Shown piece by piece: positions 16,847-26,054 of a stretch of DNA of 40,542 bases. The notes beneath the pieces are model-generated. The model saw only the letters and a program-made list of their open reading frames with translations, had not been told where the DNA came from and searched no databases. The DNA is from Clostridiales bacterium (GTDB lineage: Bacteria > Bacillota > Clostridia > SK-Y3): positions 1 through 40,542 of the forward strand of contig JASGMB010000008.1 of NCBI GenBank assembly GCA_030156665.1, written 5' to 3'. Made by a program: the position numbers and the translations under genes. Within the stretch, counting starts at the first letter, position 1, and every line of letters starts with the position of its first letter.

Positions 16847-19800
16847 TTAGTCTCCTTTTAATAAAGCATCTATCCACTTATTTACGCCATAATCCATTAA
16901 ACGTTTATTTAATACCTTTGTTAAGGCATTTTTTTTACAATAATCTCTCATTTTGCAACTATTAATATATTTTTCGATTGCATCAATCCATTCTTGATCA
17001 TCATTATTAACAATTAATCCCTCTTTATTATTTATTATAGATTCTTTGTATGGAATAACATTTGAATAAATACCAGGCAAACCAAGCATACTATATTCTA
17101 AAAATTTCAAATCACTCTTGCAATTGTCAAATACTTTATCTTCTAATGGTGCTATTGCGAAATCCCAATCAAAATTTTTTATAATTGATTTTACAAAATT
17201 AGGGTATACATCATAATCAATATCAATTTTCTTACCAAGTGCTATTTTTAAACCGATATGATGAAATTCAATTTTTCTATCATATTTTTTATTTATTTTT
17301 TCAAGTGCATTTTTTATCATATTAATATCTTTATCGTGACTAGGAGTTCCAAAAAAAACAAATTTAATTGTACTTGATTTTTTAGTTAGTTTATCATTAT
17401 ATAACCATACTTCTTTATCAATATAATTACCTATTACCTTTACGTTACAGTTATGACACTTAATCTCTTCTGCTAATTTTTTTGTTGATGTTATAACCAA
17501 ATGAGATTCCTTTAATAAGCAAATAACAGCCTCTTTTTCGTAAGGGTCTAGTATATTGTTTTCGAATATCAAATCATCAATTTCAAATACTAGCTTTATA
17601 TTTTCAGTTCTACAGAATTCAACTATTCTTTTGGCTTTATATATATCTTTTATTACATTTCTTTGAATAATTAACACATTATAATTACAGCAAAATAAAT
17701 GTTCGTAATCCATTGAAATCCAATCAACATTTGTCTTTACAAATAATTTTTGCAATGGTAAAATTATTCTATTATATGAAGATCCGGTTGGTCTTTCTCC
17801 ACCCATCTTGGTATATAATACACCTATTTTATTTTTATTATATCTTCCTAAAAAAACTTTTTTAAAAAATAACAATTCAGATAAAACTGCACGTTCTATT
17901 GTATATTTTGATGCTGTTTTGAAACCTTCTATTATAAATTTATTTCTTAGCTTATTATCTTCAATTAATCTACATACAGCTTTAGTAGCTTCATCTATAT
18001 TGCCGCCATCTATGAGAATTGAATTTTTATTATTTATTGCATATTCACTAGTACCACAATCTTTAGGTAGTACTGTTGTGCATCCTAATGACATAGCCTC
18101 TATTCCTGTTCTGCCGAAACCTTGATACGTAGACATATCTATAAAAATGTCGCTTTTTTTAAGTAAATTTGCGACATCCTCTCTCTTTAAAACACCATAG
18201 TTGTAAAAATCAAAATCTAAAAAATTATGATATGCCTTTAACTCTTCATCACTACACCCAAAAATATTTATATTCACTTTATCTTTATATATTTTCTTTA
18301 TATTTCTTAAAACTTTTATCGTTTCTTTTGGTGATCTTCTTGGAGAGCTAGGTCTAACCATAGCTGTAATATTTATTTGATTGGCATCTATTGATTTGTT
18401 AAAATTTAAATATTTATTATATATTTTATTGTCTATTCCAGGAAATACCTTGAATACCTTTTTACAGGTGTTTTTCTCTACTTTTTTACATATCCAATCT
18501 GTCTTAGCAAAACATTTCATTTGTGGAATAATATTAAATGAATTGACTGCTTCCTGGTATTTAACACTTCCAACTGGAAAGAACCAAGGTTCATAGTCTT
18601 GTACATAGTAAGCTGTCGCCTTGTCTGGCAATTCTTTTAGTATTCTTTCTATGACTTTTACACTGTGAAATACTGTTGCAACAAGGCAATCAAATTCTTT
18701 AGCCTTTTCTATCAACTCATTAACATTTTTATAAAATATACAGAATTCTTTTGCTTCTGAATATTTCTCTAAAAATATTTCTTTATACTCTTTCTTATTT
18801 GCAATATAAACTTCTAAACCAAATCTTCTTAAACCTTGAACTTCTTGTACAACTGAATTTGCCCCACCCCCACCACCTTTTACAGGTAAAACAAAGAGTA
18901 TCTTCTTATTAATCAACTCATTCATAAAACTAAACTCATCTAATACAGATTTTATTCTGGATCTAATTCTAGAAAGGACCGAATCAGTTTTTATTTCATT
19001 GATTAATTTAGAGACTTTTTCATCACCATGTTTATTTCGCAATAATTGACTGGCACTTTTAGATAATTTTTTTCTAGTTTCATGAGCATAGCTTTTCGCC
19101 TTTTCATGTAAGATATAACAATCATCTACAATTCTAAGTTTAAAACCTGTATTTAAAGCTCTTATGCAGTAGTCATTTTCTTCACCATATCCTGTTGGAA
19201 AAGTTTCTTCGTCAAATATACCTATTTTATTAATAACTTCTCTTTTTATCATAAAACAAAATCCATTTAAAAAGCTAACAGTTGGATATTCTTTCAATGA
19301 TGAAAACTTAACTATTGCCGACATTAACTCTAAGTTAATATTATTAGGTAACGTATTTACTTTCCAATCATTATTTTCTTGCATTTCTGGTACTGTTTGC
19401 CAACTTGCTGCATTAGACAGTGGACTTACTATACCTGTTTTTTTATCAACTTCTATACACTCAATCATCTTTTCTATCCAGCCACTTGTAACAATAGTAT
19501 CGCTATTCAATAATATTACATACTTCGAGCTTGATTTTTTAAGACCCATATTAGCAGCTATTGTATATCCTTTAGCAGTTTTATTATGTTGTAATATAGC
19601 ATCTTTTTGTTTTGCAAAATTTTCTAAATAGATTGTGGTTTCTTCATCACTTCCATCATTTATTATAATTAAATTAAACGGTATCGTTTTTTTTGCGTAT
19701 AACGAATTCAGACATTCCTTAACATTCTCTAAGGCATTATGAACACATACTATTACGTCAACTAATATATCATCTTTTTTTTCGAATCTTGCTCTAATAA

Positions 19801-19854
19801 TCTATGTCTGCGTGTATCTTCACCACATCCGCTTATAAAAAAAACTTCATTCAT
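16847..19854 (-). pseudogene. Giant GT2-GT4-GT4 glycosyltransferase, frameshifted at a poly-A tract
   Basis: The ATG at 19854 lies behind AGGAGGT and reads MNEVFFISGCGEDTRRHRLL, then stops soon after an A8 tract (T8 on the plus strand, 19775-19782). With nine A the frame continues into DDILVDVIVCVHNALENV and on without interruption for about 1002 residues. The first 24 residues are a separate lead; then follows a GT2 domain with IINDGSDEE and LNSDTIVT (metal-binding NSD). A GT4 domain follows with VQDYEPWFFPVGS, as in WsaF-type rhamnosyltransferases, and GFGRTGIEAMSLG. A second GT4 domain carries FEIDDLIFENN and KFLEYSMLGLPGIYSNV. As written only the 900-residue part starting within the GT2 domain could be translated from an internal start. 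Placed between rmlB and rmlD, rhamnan chain synthesis is a reasonable guess. Confidence 0.75.
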
Positions 19855-19914
19855 CAGTGGACCTCCTAATACCATAATCCGTTCTAACAATTGCAAATGC
19901 AGTTTATTACTTTA

Positions 19915-20201
19915 AAGATATTTATCTTCTGCTTTTCGTTTTCTTAATCTGCTTGAAAACGCTGTATTACTATTTGACGATGAATGTAGACCGATCAATG
20001 CAAAGCTAAGAGAAATCAACTTTATATCTTATCTGATTATCTCCATCCTTTATAACCTAGGATACAACTCCCTTTATGAACAATCCATTCAATAATAAAT
20101 CTAAATATCAAAGCATCACTTATATATTTTGTTTACGTATGACTTGTATTTTTTCATTCGGAAGATAAGTCCTGGTTACATTAGTCATAATTTACACCTA
20201 T
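19915..20201. other. Gene-free gap with a possible degenerate aminotransferase start
   Basis: No intact gene is visible between the giant transferase and rmlB. On the minus strand, behind AGGTG, an ATG at 20187 reads MTNVTRTYLPNEKIQVIRK and stops after 22 codons. The opening resembles the N-terminus of DegT/DnrJ/EryC1 sugar aminotransferases (VTKPYLP-type), so this could be the remnant of such a gene. Plus-strand codons 19915-20098 are open but have no start codon. Both readings are weak. Confidence 0.25.
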
Positions 20202-21173
20202 TTATAACAATCTTGCCCACCAATTTTGATTACTTTTATACCATTCTATAGTCTCTCTTATACCTTCACTAAATTTGACTTGAGGAACCCACATCAACTG
20301 TTCTCTAATTTTTTTGGCATTCATGGCATATCTTCTATCATGTCCCGGGCGGTCTGTTACATACTGAATTAATTTTTCCGACTTATTTAAATGCTTGAGT
20401 ATTAATTTAACAATGTCAATATTAGCTATTTCATTATCTGCCCCTATATTGTATATTTCTCCGGCAATACCTTGCTCCAACACTGTTAAAATGGCACTAC
20501 AGTGATCTCGGACATGTATCCAATCTCTTACATTCAATCCATCACCATATACACCTATTGGTTTTTCATTAATCGCATTGATAATGGTCTTTGGTATTAA
20601 TTTTTCAGGATATTGATATGGACCATAATTATTGGTGCATCTAGTAATAATAGCTGGCAATCCATAGGTTTGATAATATGCTCTTACAAGCATATCAGCT
20701 CCTGCTTTGCTAGCAGAATAAGGATTCCTCGGTGCTATAGGGGTATCTTCACTAAATGCAGTGCTGCTGTCTAGCGGCAATGAACCATAAACTTCATCTG
20801 TTGAAATTTGTATATATTTTTCTATTCCATATTTTAAACTGAGATCCAAAAGTGTCTGAGTTCCCAATATATTTGTTTGAACAAACATTTTTGAATCTTC
20901 AATACTTCGGTCAACATGAGACTCGGCAGCAAAGTTAACAACACAGTCTACTCCCTGCTTAAAAATACTCTTAATTAAATTACTGTTACAAATATCTCCT
21001 CTGATAAATTTATAATTTTTGGACCTATCAATATTTGAAAGATTTTTTATATTTCCTGCGTAGGTGAGTTTATCGATATTAATTACAAAAATATCATTAT
21101 GATTTTCTACTAAATGTCTAACAAAATTACTCCCTATAAATCCACATCCACCTGTTACCACTATTGTTTTCAT
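20202..21173 (-). CDS. rmlB: dTDP-glucose 4,6-dehydratase
   Basis: RmlB converts dTDP-glucose to dTDP-4-keto-6-deoxyglucose using bound NAD+. The 323-residue protein has MKTIVVTGGCGFIGSNFVRH, NFAAESHVDRSI near residue 80, the STDEVYGSL motif with catalytic Asp and Glu near 125, PYSASKAGAD with the Tyr and Lys near 155 and RCTNNYGPYQYPEKLIP near 185. All catalytic residues are present. The frame extends upstream to 21194, but the ATG at 21173 overlaps the stop of rmlC by one base and starts the conserved sequence, so I chose it; translation is probably coupled. Gene order rmlA, rmlC, rmlB is compact. Confidence 0.95.
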   Translation of the reverse strand: MKTIVVTGGCGFIGSNFVRHLVENHNDIFVINIDKLTYAGNIKNLSNIDRSKNYKFIRGDICNSNLIKSIFKQGVDCVVNFAAESHVDRSIEDSKMFVQTNILGTQTLLDLSLKYGIEKYIQISTDEVYGSLPLDSSTAFSEDTPIAPRNPYSASKAGADMLVRAYYQTYGLPAIITRCTNNYGPYQYPEKLIPKTIINAINEKPIGVYGDGLNVRDWIHVRDHCSAILTVLEQGIAGEIYNIGADNEIANIDIVKLILKHLNKSEKLIQYVTDRPGHDRRYAMNAKKIREQLMWVPQVKFSEGIRETIEWYKSNQNWWARLL

Positions 21174-21634
21174 TATCCATCTTTCCTTTCCCAATCATAA
21201 GGAATGTCGTTATCATAGGGTTCCACCCTGTATTCATCCGGAGTACTGTAATCATACACTTCGGATGGAAGATTAATCACCATTGCTTCGGTTTCACTGA
21301 TGCATTTGAAACCATGAAATACTCCATTAGGAATTTGAAGCAGCATTGGGTTATAGTCCCCCATGAAAAACTCATTAATTTTTCCAAATGTAGCTGAACC
21401 TTCTCTGCCATCATATAAAACTACTTTCATCATACCTTTTACTACTATAAAATTATCTATCTGCTTTTTATGGTAATGCCATGCCTTTACTACTCCGGGA
21501 TAAGCGGTAGTTAAATAGACTTGCCCGAATTTAATAAAGAGGTCATCATCATTTCTCAACATTTCCATCAGTCTGCCTCTTTCATCCGGGATAACCTTTA
21601 ATTTTTTTATTTTTACTCCCTGTATAAGCTCCAC
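21173..21634 (-). CDS. rmlC: dTDP-4-dehydrorhamnose 3,5-epimerase, short form
   Basis: RmlC epimerises dTDP-4-keto-6-deoxyglucose at C3 and C5. This 153-residue protein is shorter than the common 180-residue enzyme and belongs to the short cupin branch often paired with long-form RmlA. It reads VIPDERGRLMEMLR near residue 14, then AYPGVVKAWHYHKKQ with the active-site His near residue 55 and IPNGVFHGFKCIS near 105; the region usually carrying the active-site Tyr has VYDYSTPDEYRVEPYD. An ATG at 21649 overlaps the rmlA stop codon but has no ribosome site; the GTG at 21634 lies 6 bases behind GAGGTGG and gives the family-typical MELIQGVKIKKLKVI, so I chose it. Confidence 0.85.
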   Translation of the reverse strand: MELIQGVKIKKLKVIPDERGRLMEMLRNDDDLFIKFGQVYLTTAYPGVVKAWHYHKKQIDNFIVVKGMMKVVLYDGREGSATFGKINEFFMGDYNPMLLQIPNGVFHGFKCISETEAMVINLPSEVYDYSTPDEYRVEPYDNDIPYDWERKDG

Positions 21635-21645
21635 ACTAATCCACC

Positions 21646-22710
21646 TCATATTGAATAAATCTTACTTCTGTCTCCTACAATAAACGAGCATGTTGTAGGA
21701 ATTTGGTTGCAGCTTAAAATCTCTACATCATTTCCAATAAGACTATCGCTAATTCTTTTTTCCATATTCTTGATTTTACAGTTATTCATCACAATACTAT
21801 ATTCTATTGATGTGTTTTCTACTTCACATCCACTGCTAACAGAGGTATATGGACCAATATATGCATTTTTAATATTACTTTTTTCTCCTATGATAGCTGG
21901 ACCCCTGATCACACTATTTATTACACTTGTATCTTTTTCTATTATTACTTTACCTTGTACTATTGACTGAGAATCTATCATCCCTTTAATACAACCATTT
22001 ATATCATCTAACAGTCTCTGGTTTGCTTCCAGCATATCTTGAGAAGACCCGGTATCTTTCCACCAGTGCTCCAATTGACCATAACCAACTTTAAAACCGC
22101 TCTTAATCATCTCTTGAATGGCATCGGTAATCTCTAACTCATTGCGCCAGGAAGGCTTAATGTTCTCAATAGCTGAAAATATATTTTGATCAAAAATATA
22201 AAGTCCTACGATTGCCATATCGCTTATAAAATGCTTTGGTTTCTCAACCAATTCAACAATATTACCATTTTCTAATACAGCAACACCATACTCCTCCGGA
22301 TTTTTTACCTTATCTAACACAACCAGTGCATTTACCTTCTTATTATAATATTCTTGAATGAATCTACTTAAGTCATCTCTGATAATGTTGTCCCCCAGGA
22401 ACATTAAAAAAGAGTCATCTTGCAAAAAGTGTTTTGAAATTTTCACTGCATGTGCCAATCCTTCAGGCTTTTGCTGATATATATAAGTAATTTTTACTCC
22501 CCAACGACTGCCATCTCCAACTTCCTGCATGATTTGAGCTCTTGTAACCCCTACTACTATTCCAATTTCTTTAATTCCGGCCTTAACGATTGATTCTATT
22601 GCGTAAAATAAAATAGGCCTATTGGCAACAGGAATCAATTGCTTTGCTTTGGTATACGTAATGGGCCAAAGTCTTGAGCCTATTCCACCACTTAAAATAA
22701 GCGCCTTCAT
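21646..22710 (-). CDS. rmlA: Glucose-1-phosphate thymidylyltransferase, long form
   Basis: RmlA joins glucose-1-phosphate and dTTP to make dTDP-glucose, the first step to dTDP-rhamnose. This 354-residue version is the long form: a nucleotidyltransferase domain plus a C-terminal left-handed beta-helix-like part (VIRGPAIIGEKSNIKNAYI near residue 265). The N-terminus reads LILSGGIGSRLWPIT, with KQLIPVANRPI near 23, MFLGDNII near 100 and VEKPKHFISDMAIVGLYIF near 160, all expected for the family. The ATG lies behind AGGAGAAGGTGACAGC. It is the first gene of the rml operon. A TC, 17 bases, CATAGTATG sequence at 22748-22775 may be its promoter. Long-form RmlA can be hard to separate from related sugar nucleotidyltransferases; the adjacent rmlC and rmlB settle the call. 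Confidence 0.9.
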   Translation of the reverse strand: MKALILSGGIGSRLWPITYTKAKQLIPVANRPILFYAIESIVKAGIKEIGIVVGVTRAQIMQEVGDGSRWGVKITYIYQQKPEGLAHAVKISKHFLQDDSFLMFLGDNIIRDDLSRFIQEYYNKKVNALVVLDKVKNPEEYGVAVLENGNIVELVEKPKHFISDMAIVGLYIFDQNIFSAIENIKPSWRNELEITDAIQEMIKSGFKVGYGQLEHWWKDTGSSQDMLEANQRLLDDINGCIKGMIDSQSIVQGKVIIEKDTSVINSVIRGPAIIGEKSNIKNAYIGPYTSVSSGCEVENTSIEYSIVMNNCKIKNMEKRISDSLIGNDVEILSCNQIPTTCSFIVGDRSKIYSI

Positions 22711-22747
22711 GCTGTCACCTTCTCCTAAATTCGCTTTTACTATATTT

Positions 22748-22775
22748 CATACTATGAAGCAGGACGCTATTTTGA
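22748..22775 (-). promoter_or_regulatory. Weak SigmaK-like sequence before rmlA
   Basis: On the minus strand: TC, 17 bases, CATAGTATG, one mismatch in the -35 and one in the -10. It ends 37 bases before the rmlA start. The -10 closely resembles that of ugd (CATATTATG). Confidence 0.35.
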
Positions 22776-22815
22776 TACATTTCCAAAAAATTATGTTACC
22801 TGTAAATTGACAAAG

Positions 22816-22850
22816 TAAAAACATACCCGCCTTTTAACGGGTATGTTTTT
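22816..22850 (-). terminator. Rho-independent terminator of the DUF3343 gene
   Basis: ACATACCCG and CGGGTATGT form a strong stem around a short loop, with A runs before and T runs after, so it can work on the minus strand directly at the DUF3343 stop codon and perhaps also in the other direction. Confidence 0.8.
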
Positions 22851-23109
22851 ACTGTACAAAATAATATGCTTTATTTCCATTTTGAATCGTTTCTAAATAT
22901 ATTGCTTTAATTTTTATACCAAGGTCCTGTGATACTTTTTTTACTAATGAAAGTTTGTTTTTTCTACATCGAAGTGCATAGCTGCATCCACCTTTGGATA
23001 TGGATTTAGGTGTATGCACAATGCCTATATAGTCTCCGTCATACGGCATATATTTTTTTACTCTGGTTGCTAAAGTTACTGATGAGTATATTACTAAATA
23101 ATATTCCAT
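22849..23109 (-). CDS. DUF3343 protein (putative Se/S carrier-like)
   Basis: This 86-residue protein fits the DUF3343 family, small proteins proposed to carry sulfur or selenium. The core HTPKSISKGGCSYALRC matches the family pattern in which a Cys follows two Gly; Cys42 is the expected carrier residue. The N-terminus YYLVIYSSVTLATRVKK is also typical. Members are often found beside cysteine desulfurases of the type encoded here at 9566-10702, but in this window they are 12 kb apart with sugar genes between. The ATG lies behind AAGGAGT. A strong terminator follows, so it is a single-gene unit. Confidence 0.7.
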   Translation of the reverse strand: MEYYLVIYSSVTLATRVKKYMPYDGDYIGIVHTPKSISKGGCSYALRCRKNKLSLVKKVSQDLGIKIKAIYLETIQNGNKAYYFVQ

Positions 23110-23493
23110 TCACTTCACTCCTTTTATAATTTACACTACGTTTGCTATCCATTCTTCTTTCATTTATATACGCACAAATATCATTACAACAGCTATTCTA
23201 GAAAATATCTCTTATACTAGCAATCAGATGCTGTAATAGTAATATATTATGTAATATCAATAAAAAAAGTGAAAGATAAAACGCATCGACTACTATTTTA
23301 GAAAATTACTAATGTGAGAAGTGAAAGTCTGATTTATTATATATTCATAGTCTACAAAGAATAATCAATTTTATAAAAAATATACGCCCAATTTTTGTGA
23401 TTATCTTTCTTGGCGTACTCTAATATTTACTAAAACAGTTGCTGTATTCGAAATTGTCCTCACGCTAAGGTAGCTGGCTGTGTTTCATTTAAG
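23110..23493. other. Gene-free gap of 384 bases
   Basis: Apart from the ribosome site of the DUF3343 gene I see no gene, strong hairpin or repeat here. It must hold the promoter of the DUF3343 gene, but no clear -35/-10 pair stands out, and no terminator is evident for the large fusion gene ending at 23494. Confidence 0.5.
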
Positions 23494-26025
23494 TTAATGT
23501 ACTGTTTTACTTTTATAACGAATAAACCGATTAATGTTGTTGCATATATCGGGCCAATAAAAATGACTATAGCTGAAATCCTGTATATTATTACACACTG
23601 TTTGCAGCTTTACATCATCTCTGCAGTTGTTTACAAAACTTTCCGAAAGTTGTTGAACATTATCTATCTCAAAGATATCTCCATATTTTTTGTTATCTGT
23701 AATATCCCATGCTGCCAATAAATTAGATGAAATTATATAACATCCATTTGCTGCTGCTTCAGGAAATACCAATGGAAACCCTTCATTTCTTGACGTCAAA
23801 CAAAATATTTTAGCCTTCCTATATTCAGCTTCTAATTTAATTTTATCTGTAATCTCTCCTGTAAATATTATTTTCTCTTTTAGAGCAGGGTTTTCTGCAA
23901 AAAATTTTTTAATATATGCTTTAAAATTATCTGCTATAGGTCCTATAGCTTTCAACTTCCAATTCGGAATACTTGGAGAAGCTAGCTTAAAAGCTTCCAA
24001 TAATATTTCAGTTGCTTTTATATATAATCCGATTCTGCCTACTGTACATATTGTATTATCCTTTTCTTTATATTCAACATATTTTCTCTCTTTATAATCA
24101 TAAAAACCATTAGGAATATATTCTATTCGAATCGGCCATTTGCTATTTAAATAATCATACAGGTATTTCGTTTCAATACTAATAAGATCGCACTGTTTTA
24201 ATATTTTAACTACATCATCATTCAGTATTAAATTCATAATACTGATATTTGCATCAAGTTTTAAATACACTTTTCCCATTGGATTGAGCTTTTTATATAA
24301 ATCAATCCACAACAAACTGCGATTATTTAAGTGAAACAGATGTAAAACATCAATATTCAGTGCATTATTCTTCAGATAAATATATCCATCTTTTTGAGCA
24401 TCACCGGTATATTTATTTAAAAACTCTATTTTTAGCCCTTTTACTTCCTTGTCTAGATATGGATAGTCGTCATTCTTATAGCATACAATTTTAGAATCAT
24501 AGTTAAAATATTTGTGCATGATATAGGCAATCATACCTACATCTTTTGTTAAATGAACATTTCCAGTTTCAGGAAATAATGTCAAAAACCTTATTTTGCT
24601 TTCCTTTGAACTTATCACTGTGTATTGTTGCTTGGCTTGTTCTGCTCTTTTTGAAGTACGCACAATATACTGATATGATTCATATTGCTGTTTTAAATTT
24701 TCATTGGTTAGCTGGACAATAGAATTGATAAAATCTTCATCTGCTTTGGTTGCAATAAGTCTAGTTGCACGATATTCCATATTTTCATATCCAGCTTCAC
24801 TGAACATTTTATTTATCTCGCTTAATGTAAAAAATCTTATGTGCGTCTTATCTAATATTCCAGCATTTTCATATGTCCAATTGCCATTAAGTAAACTTCG
24901 TATAATACTATAGTGTGTCACATTAGGAATGCTGGCCATTACTTTGCCGTCTTTTTTAAGATACTTTGCCATGTTTTTAAGAACTTTATAAGGGTCATAG
25001 AGATGTTCAAGAACATCAGCAAATATGATATAATCAAAAAACTCTTCTTCATAATCGAAGGTATCATTTTCAATATTACCTACTTTAATATTAGCAAAAG
25101 TTTTGGCGATGTCTGCAGCATTTTCATTTAATTCTACTCCATATAACTCAGCATTTTGATAAATATTTTTAATCTGCAGTAAAGTTGCACCACAGGCACA
25201 TCCTACCTCTAATACTTTAATTTTTTCATATCTAGGTTTTTCCATTAACTCAATAATTTCATTTCGTATGAATGTTGAATAAGCCGGATTAAATCCCCAT
25301 TTATTTATAAATTTTTCTCTATTTATTTGTAAAATTTTTGAATATTCATTAGGTACTGTTTTAAAAGACGTGCTTCCAAAGTGATGGATAAATGTATCTT
25401 TACACAGCAGCAGTTTATATCCTGCCTTTTTCATTCTAAAAGAATAATCATCATCTTCATAATTCCCCGGCGAAAATCTTTCATCCAATAATCCAATCTT
25501 TTCGATAACCTCTCTTTTAATCAACATACAAAATGCTACCAGCTTTATTCTTTCATCCCATTGTTCTGGATTGGAAATATTATGTTTTTGGGCAAATGCA
25601 TGCATTTCATTTATATTACTGTAAGTAGCCGGTATAGTCTGATAGTAAGATGAATAATTGGTGACTGCACTCACTGCACCAATATCCTCTGAGCTATATA
25701 GACATTTGTTTAAATTCTCTAACCAGTGTTGCGTAACAATGACGTCGTTATTCAAAAGTAAAACATCTGTACCTGTAGCCGCTTCAATTCCTTGATTACA
25801 TCCTTTTGGAAAACCTAAATTTTCATCATTTAGTATAACTTGAATATCCTTTTGCTCTTTAAGCCACTCGATTGTTCCATCCGTTGAATGATTATCTACG
25901 ACAATAATTTGGTACATATCTTTCGCTGTAAACTCTCTTATGCTATCAATACACATTTTTGTATATTCCAATTGGTTATGTGTAAGAATAATAATACTCG
26001 TCTTACATTTATCTGCCTTTATCAC
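23494..26025 (-). CDS. GT2 - SAM methyltransferase - GT4 fusion protein
   Basis: This protein of about 843 residues joins three activities. Residues about 10-250 are a GT2 domain: TSIIILTHNQLEYTK, IIVVDNHSTDGT, then LLLNNDVIV with the metal-binding NND, and DERFSPGNYEDDDYSFRM. Residues about 265-440 are a class I SAM methyltransferase: VLEVGCACGATL as the SAM loop, DYIIFADVLEHLYDPYKVL and SIPNVTHYSIIRSLLNG. Residues about 480-840 are a GT4-like domain: IRFLTLFPETGNVHLTKD, YIPNGFY, GRIGLYIKATEILLEAF and SRNEGFPLVFPEAAANG. The frame opens at 26055, but GGAGGG is placed best for the GTG at 26025 (MIKADKCKTSII). It could extend a chain, methylate a sugar and add another residue in one polypeptide. 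Two GT genes lie upstream in the same operon. Confidence 0.82.
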   Translation of the reverse strand: MIKADKCKTSIIILTHNQLEYTKMCIDSIREFTAKDMYQIIVVDNHSTDGTIEWLKEQKDIQVILNDENLGFPKGCNQGIEAATGTDVLLLNNDVIVTQHWLENLNKCLYSSEDIGAVSAVTNYSSYYQTIPATYSNINEMHAFAQKHNISNPEQWDERIKLVAFCMLIKREVIEKIGLLDERFSPGNYEDDDYSFRMKKAGYKLLLCKDTFIHHFGSTSFKTVPNEYSKILQINREKFINKWGFNPAYSTFIRNEIIELMEKPRYEKIKVLEVGCACGATLLQIKNIYQNAELYGVELNENAADIAKTFANIKVGNIENDTFDYEEEFFDYIIFADVLEHLYDPYKVLKNMAKYLKKDGKVMASIPNVTHYSIIRSLLNGNWTYENAGILDKTHIRFFTLSEINKMFSEAGYENMEYRATRLIATKADEDFINSIVQLTNENLKQQYESYQYIVRTSKRAEQAKQQYTVISSKESKIRFLTLFPETGNVHLTKDVGMIAYIMHKYFNYDSKIVCYKNDDYPYLDKEVKGLKIEFLNKYTGDAQKDGYIYLKNNALNIDVLHLFHLNNRSLLWIDLYKKLNPMGKVYLKLDANISIMNLILNDDVVKILKQCDLISIETKYLYDYLNSKWPIRIEYIPNGFYDYKERKYVEYKEKDNTICTVGRIGLYIKATEILLEAFKLASPSIPNWKLKAIGPIADNFKAYIKKFFAENPALKEKIIFTGEITDKIKLEAEYRKAKIFCLTSRNEGFPLVFPEAAANGCYIISSNLLAAWDITDNKKYGDIFEIDNVQQLSESFVNNCRDDVKLQTVCNNIQDFSYSHFYWPDICNNINRFIRYKSKTVH

Positions 26026-26054
26026 CTTCACGCTCCCTCCAATTGCATATTTCA

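Noticed and set aside
16847-19549. Independent 900-residue gene starting at 19549
   Set aside because: The frame stays open upstream and encodes the start of a GT2 domain; a better ATG with AGGAGGT lies at 19854 in a frame offset by one A.
19915-20098. Plus-strand coding stretch of about 60 codons
   Set aside because: No start codon or ribosome site, preceded by a stop, and not recognisable; probably a chance open frame.
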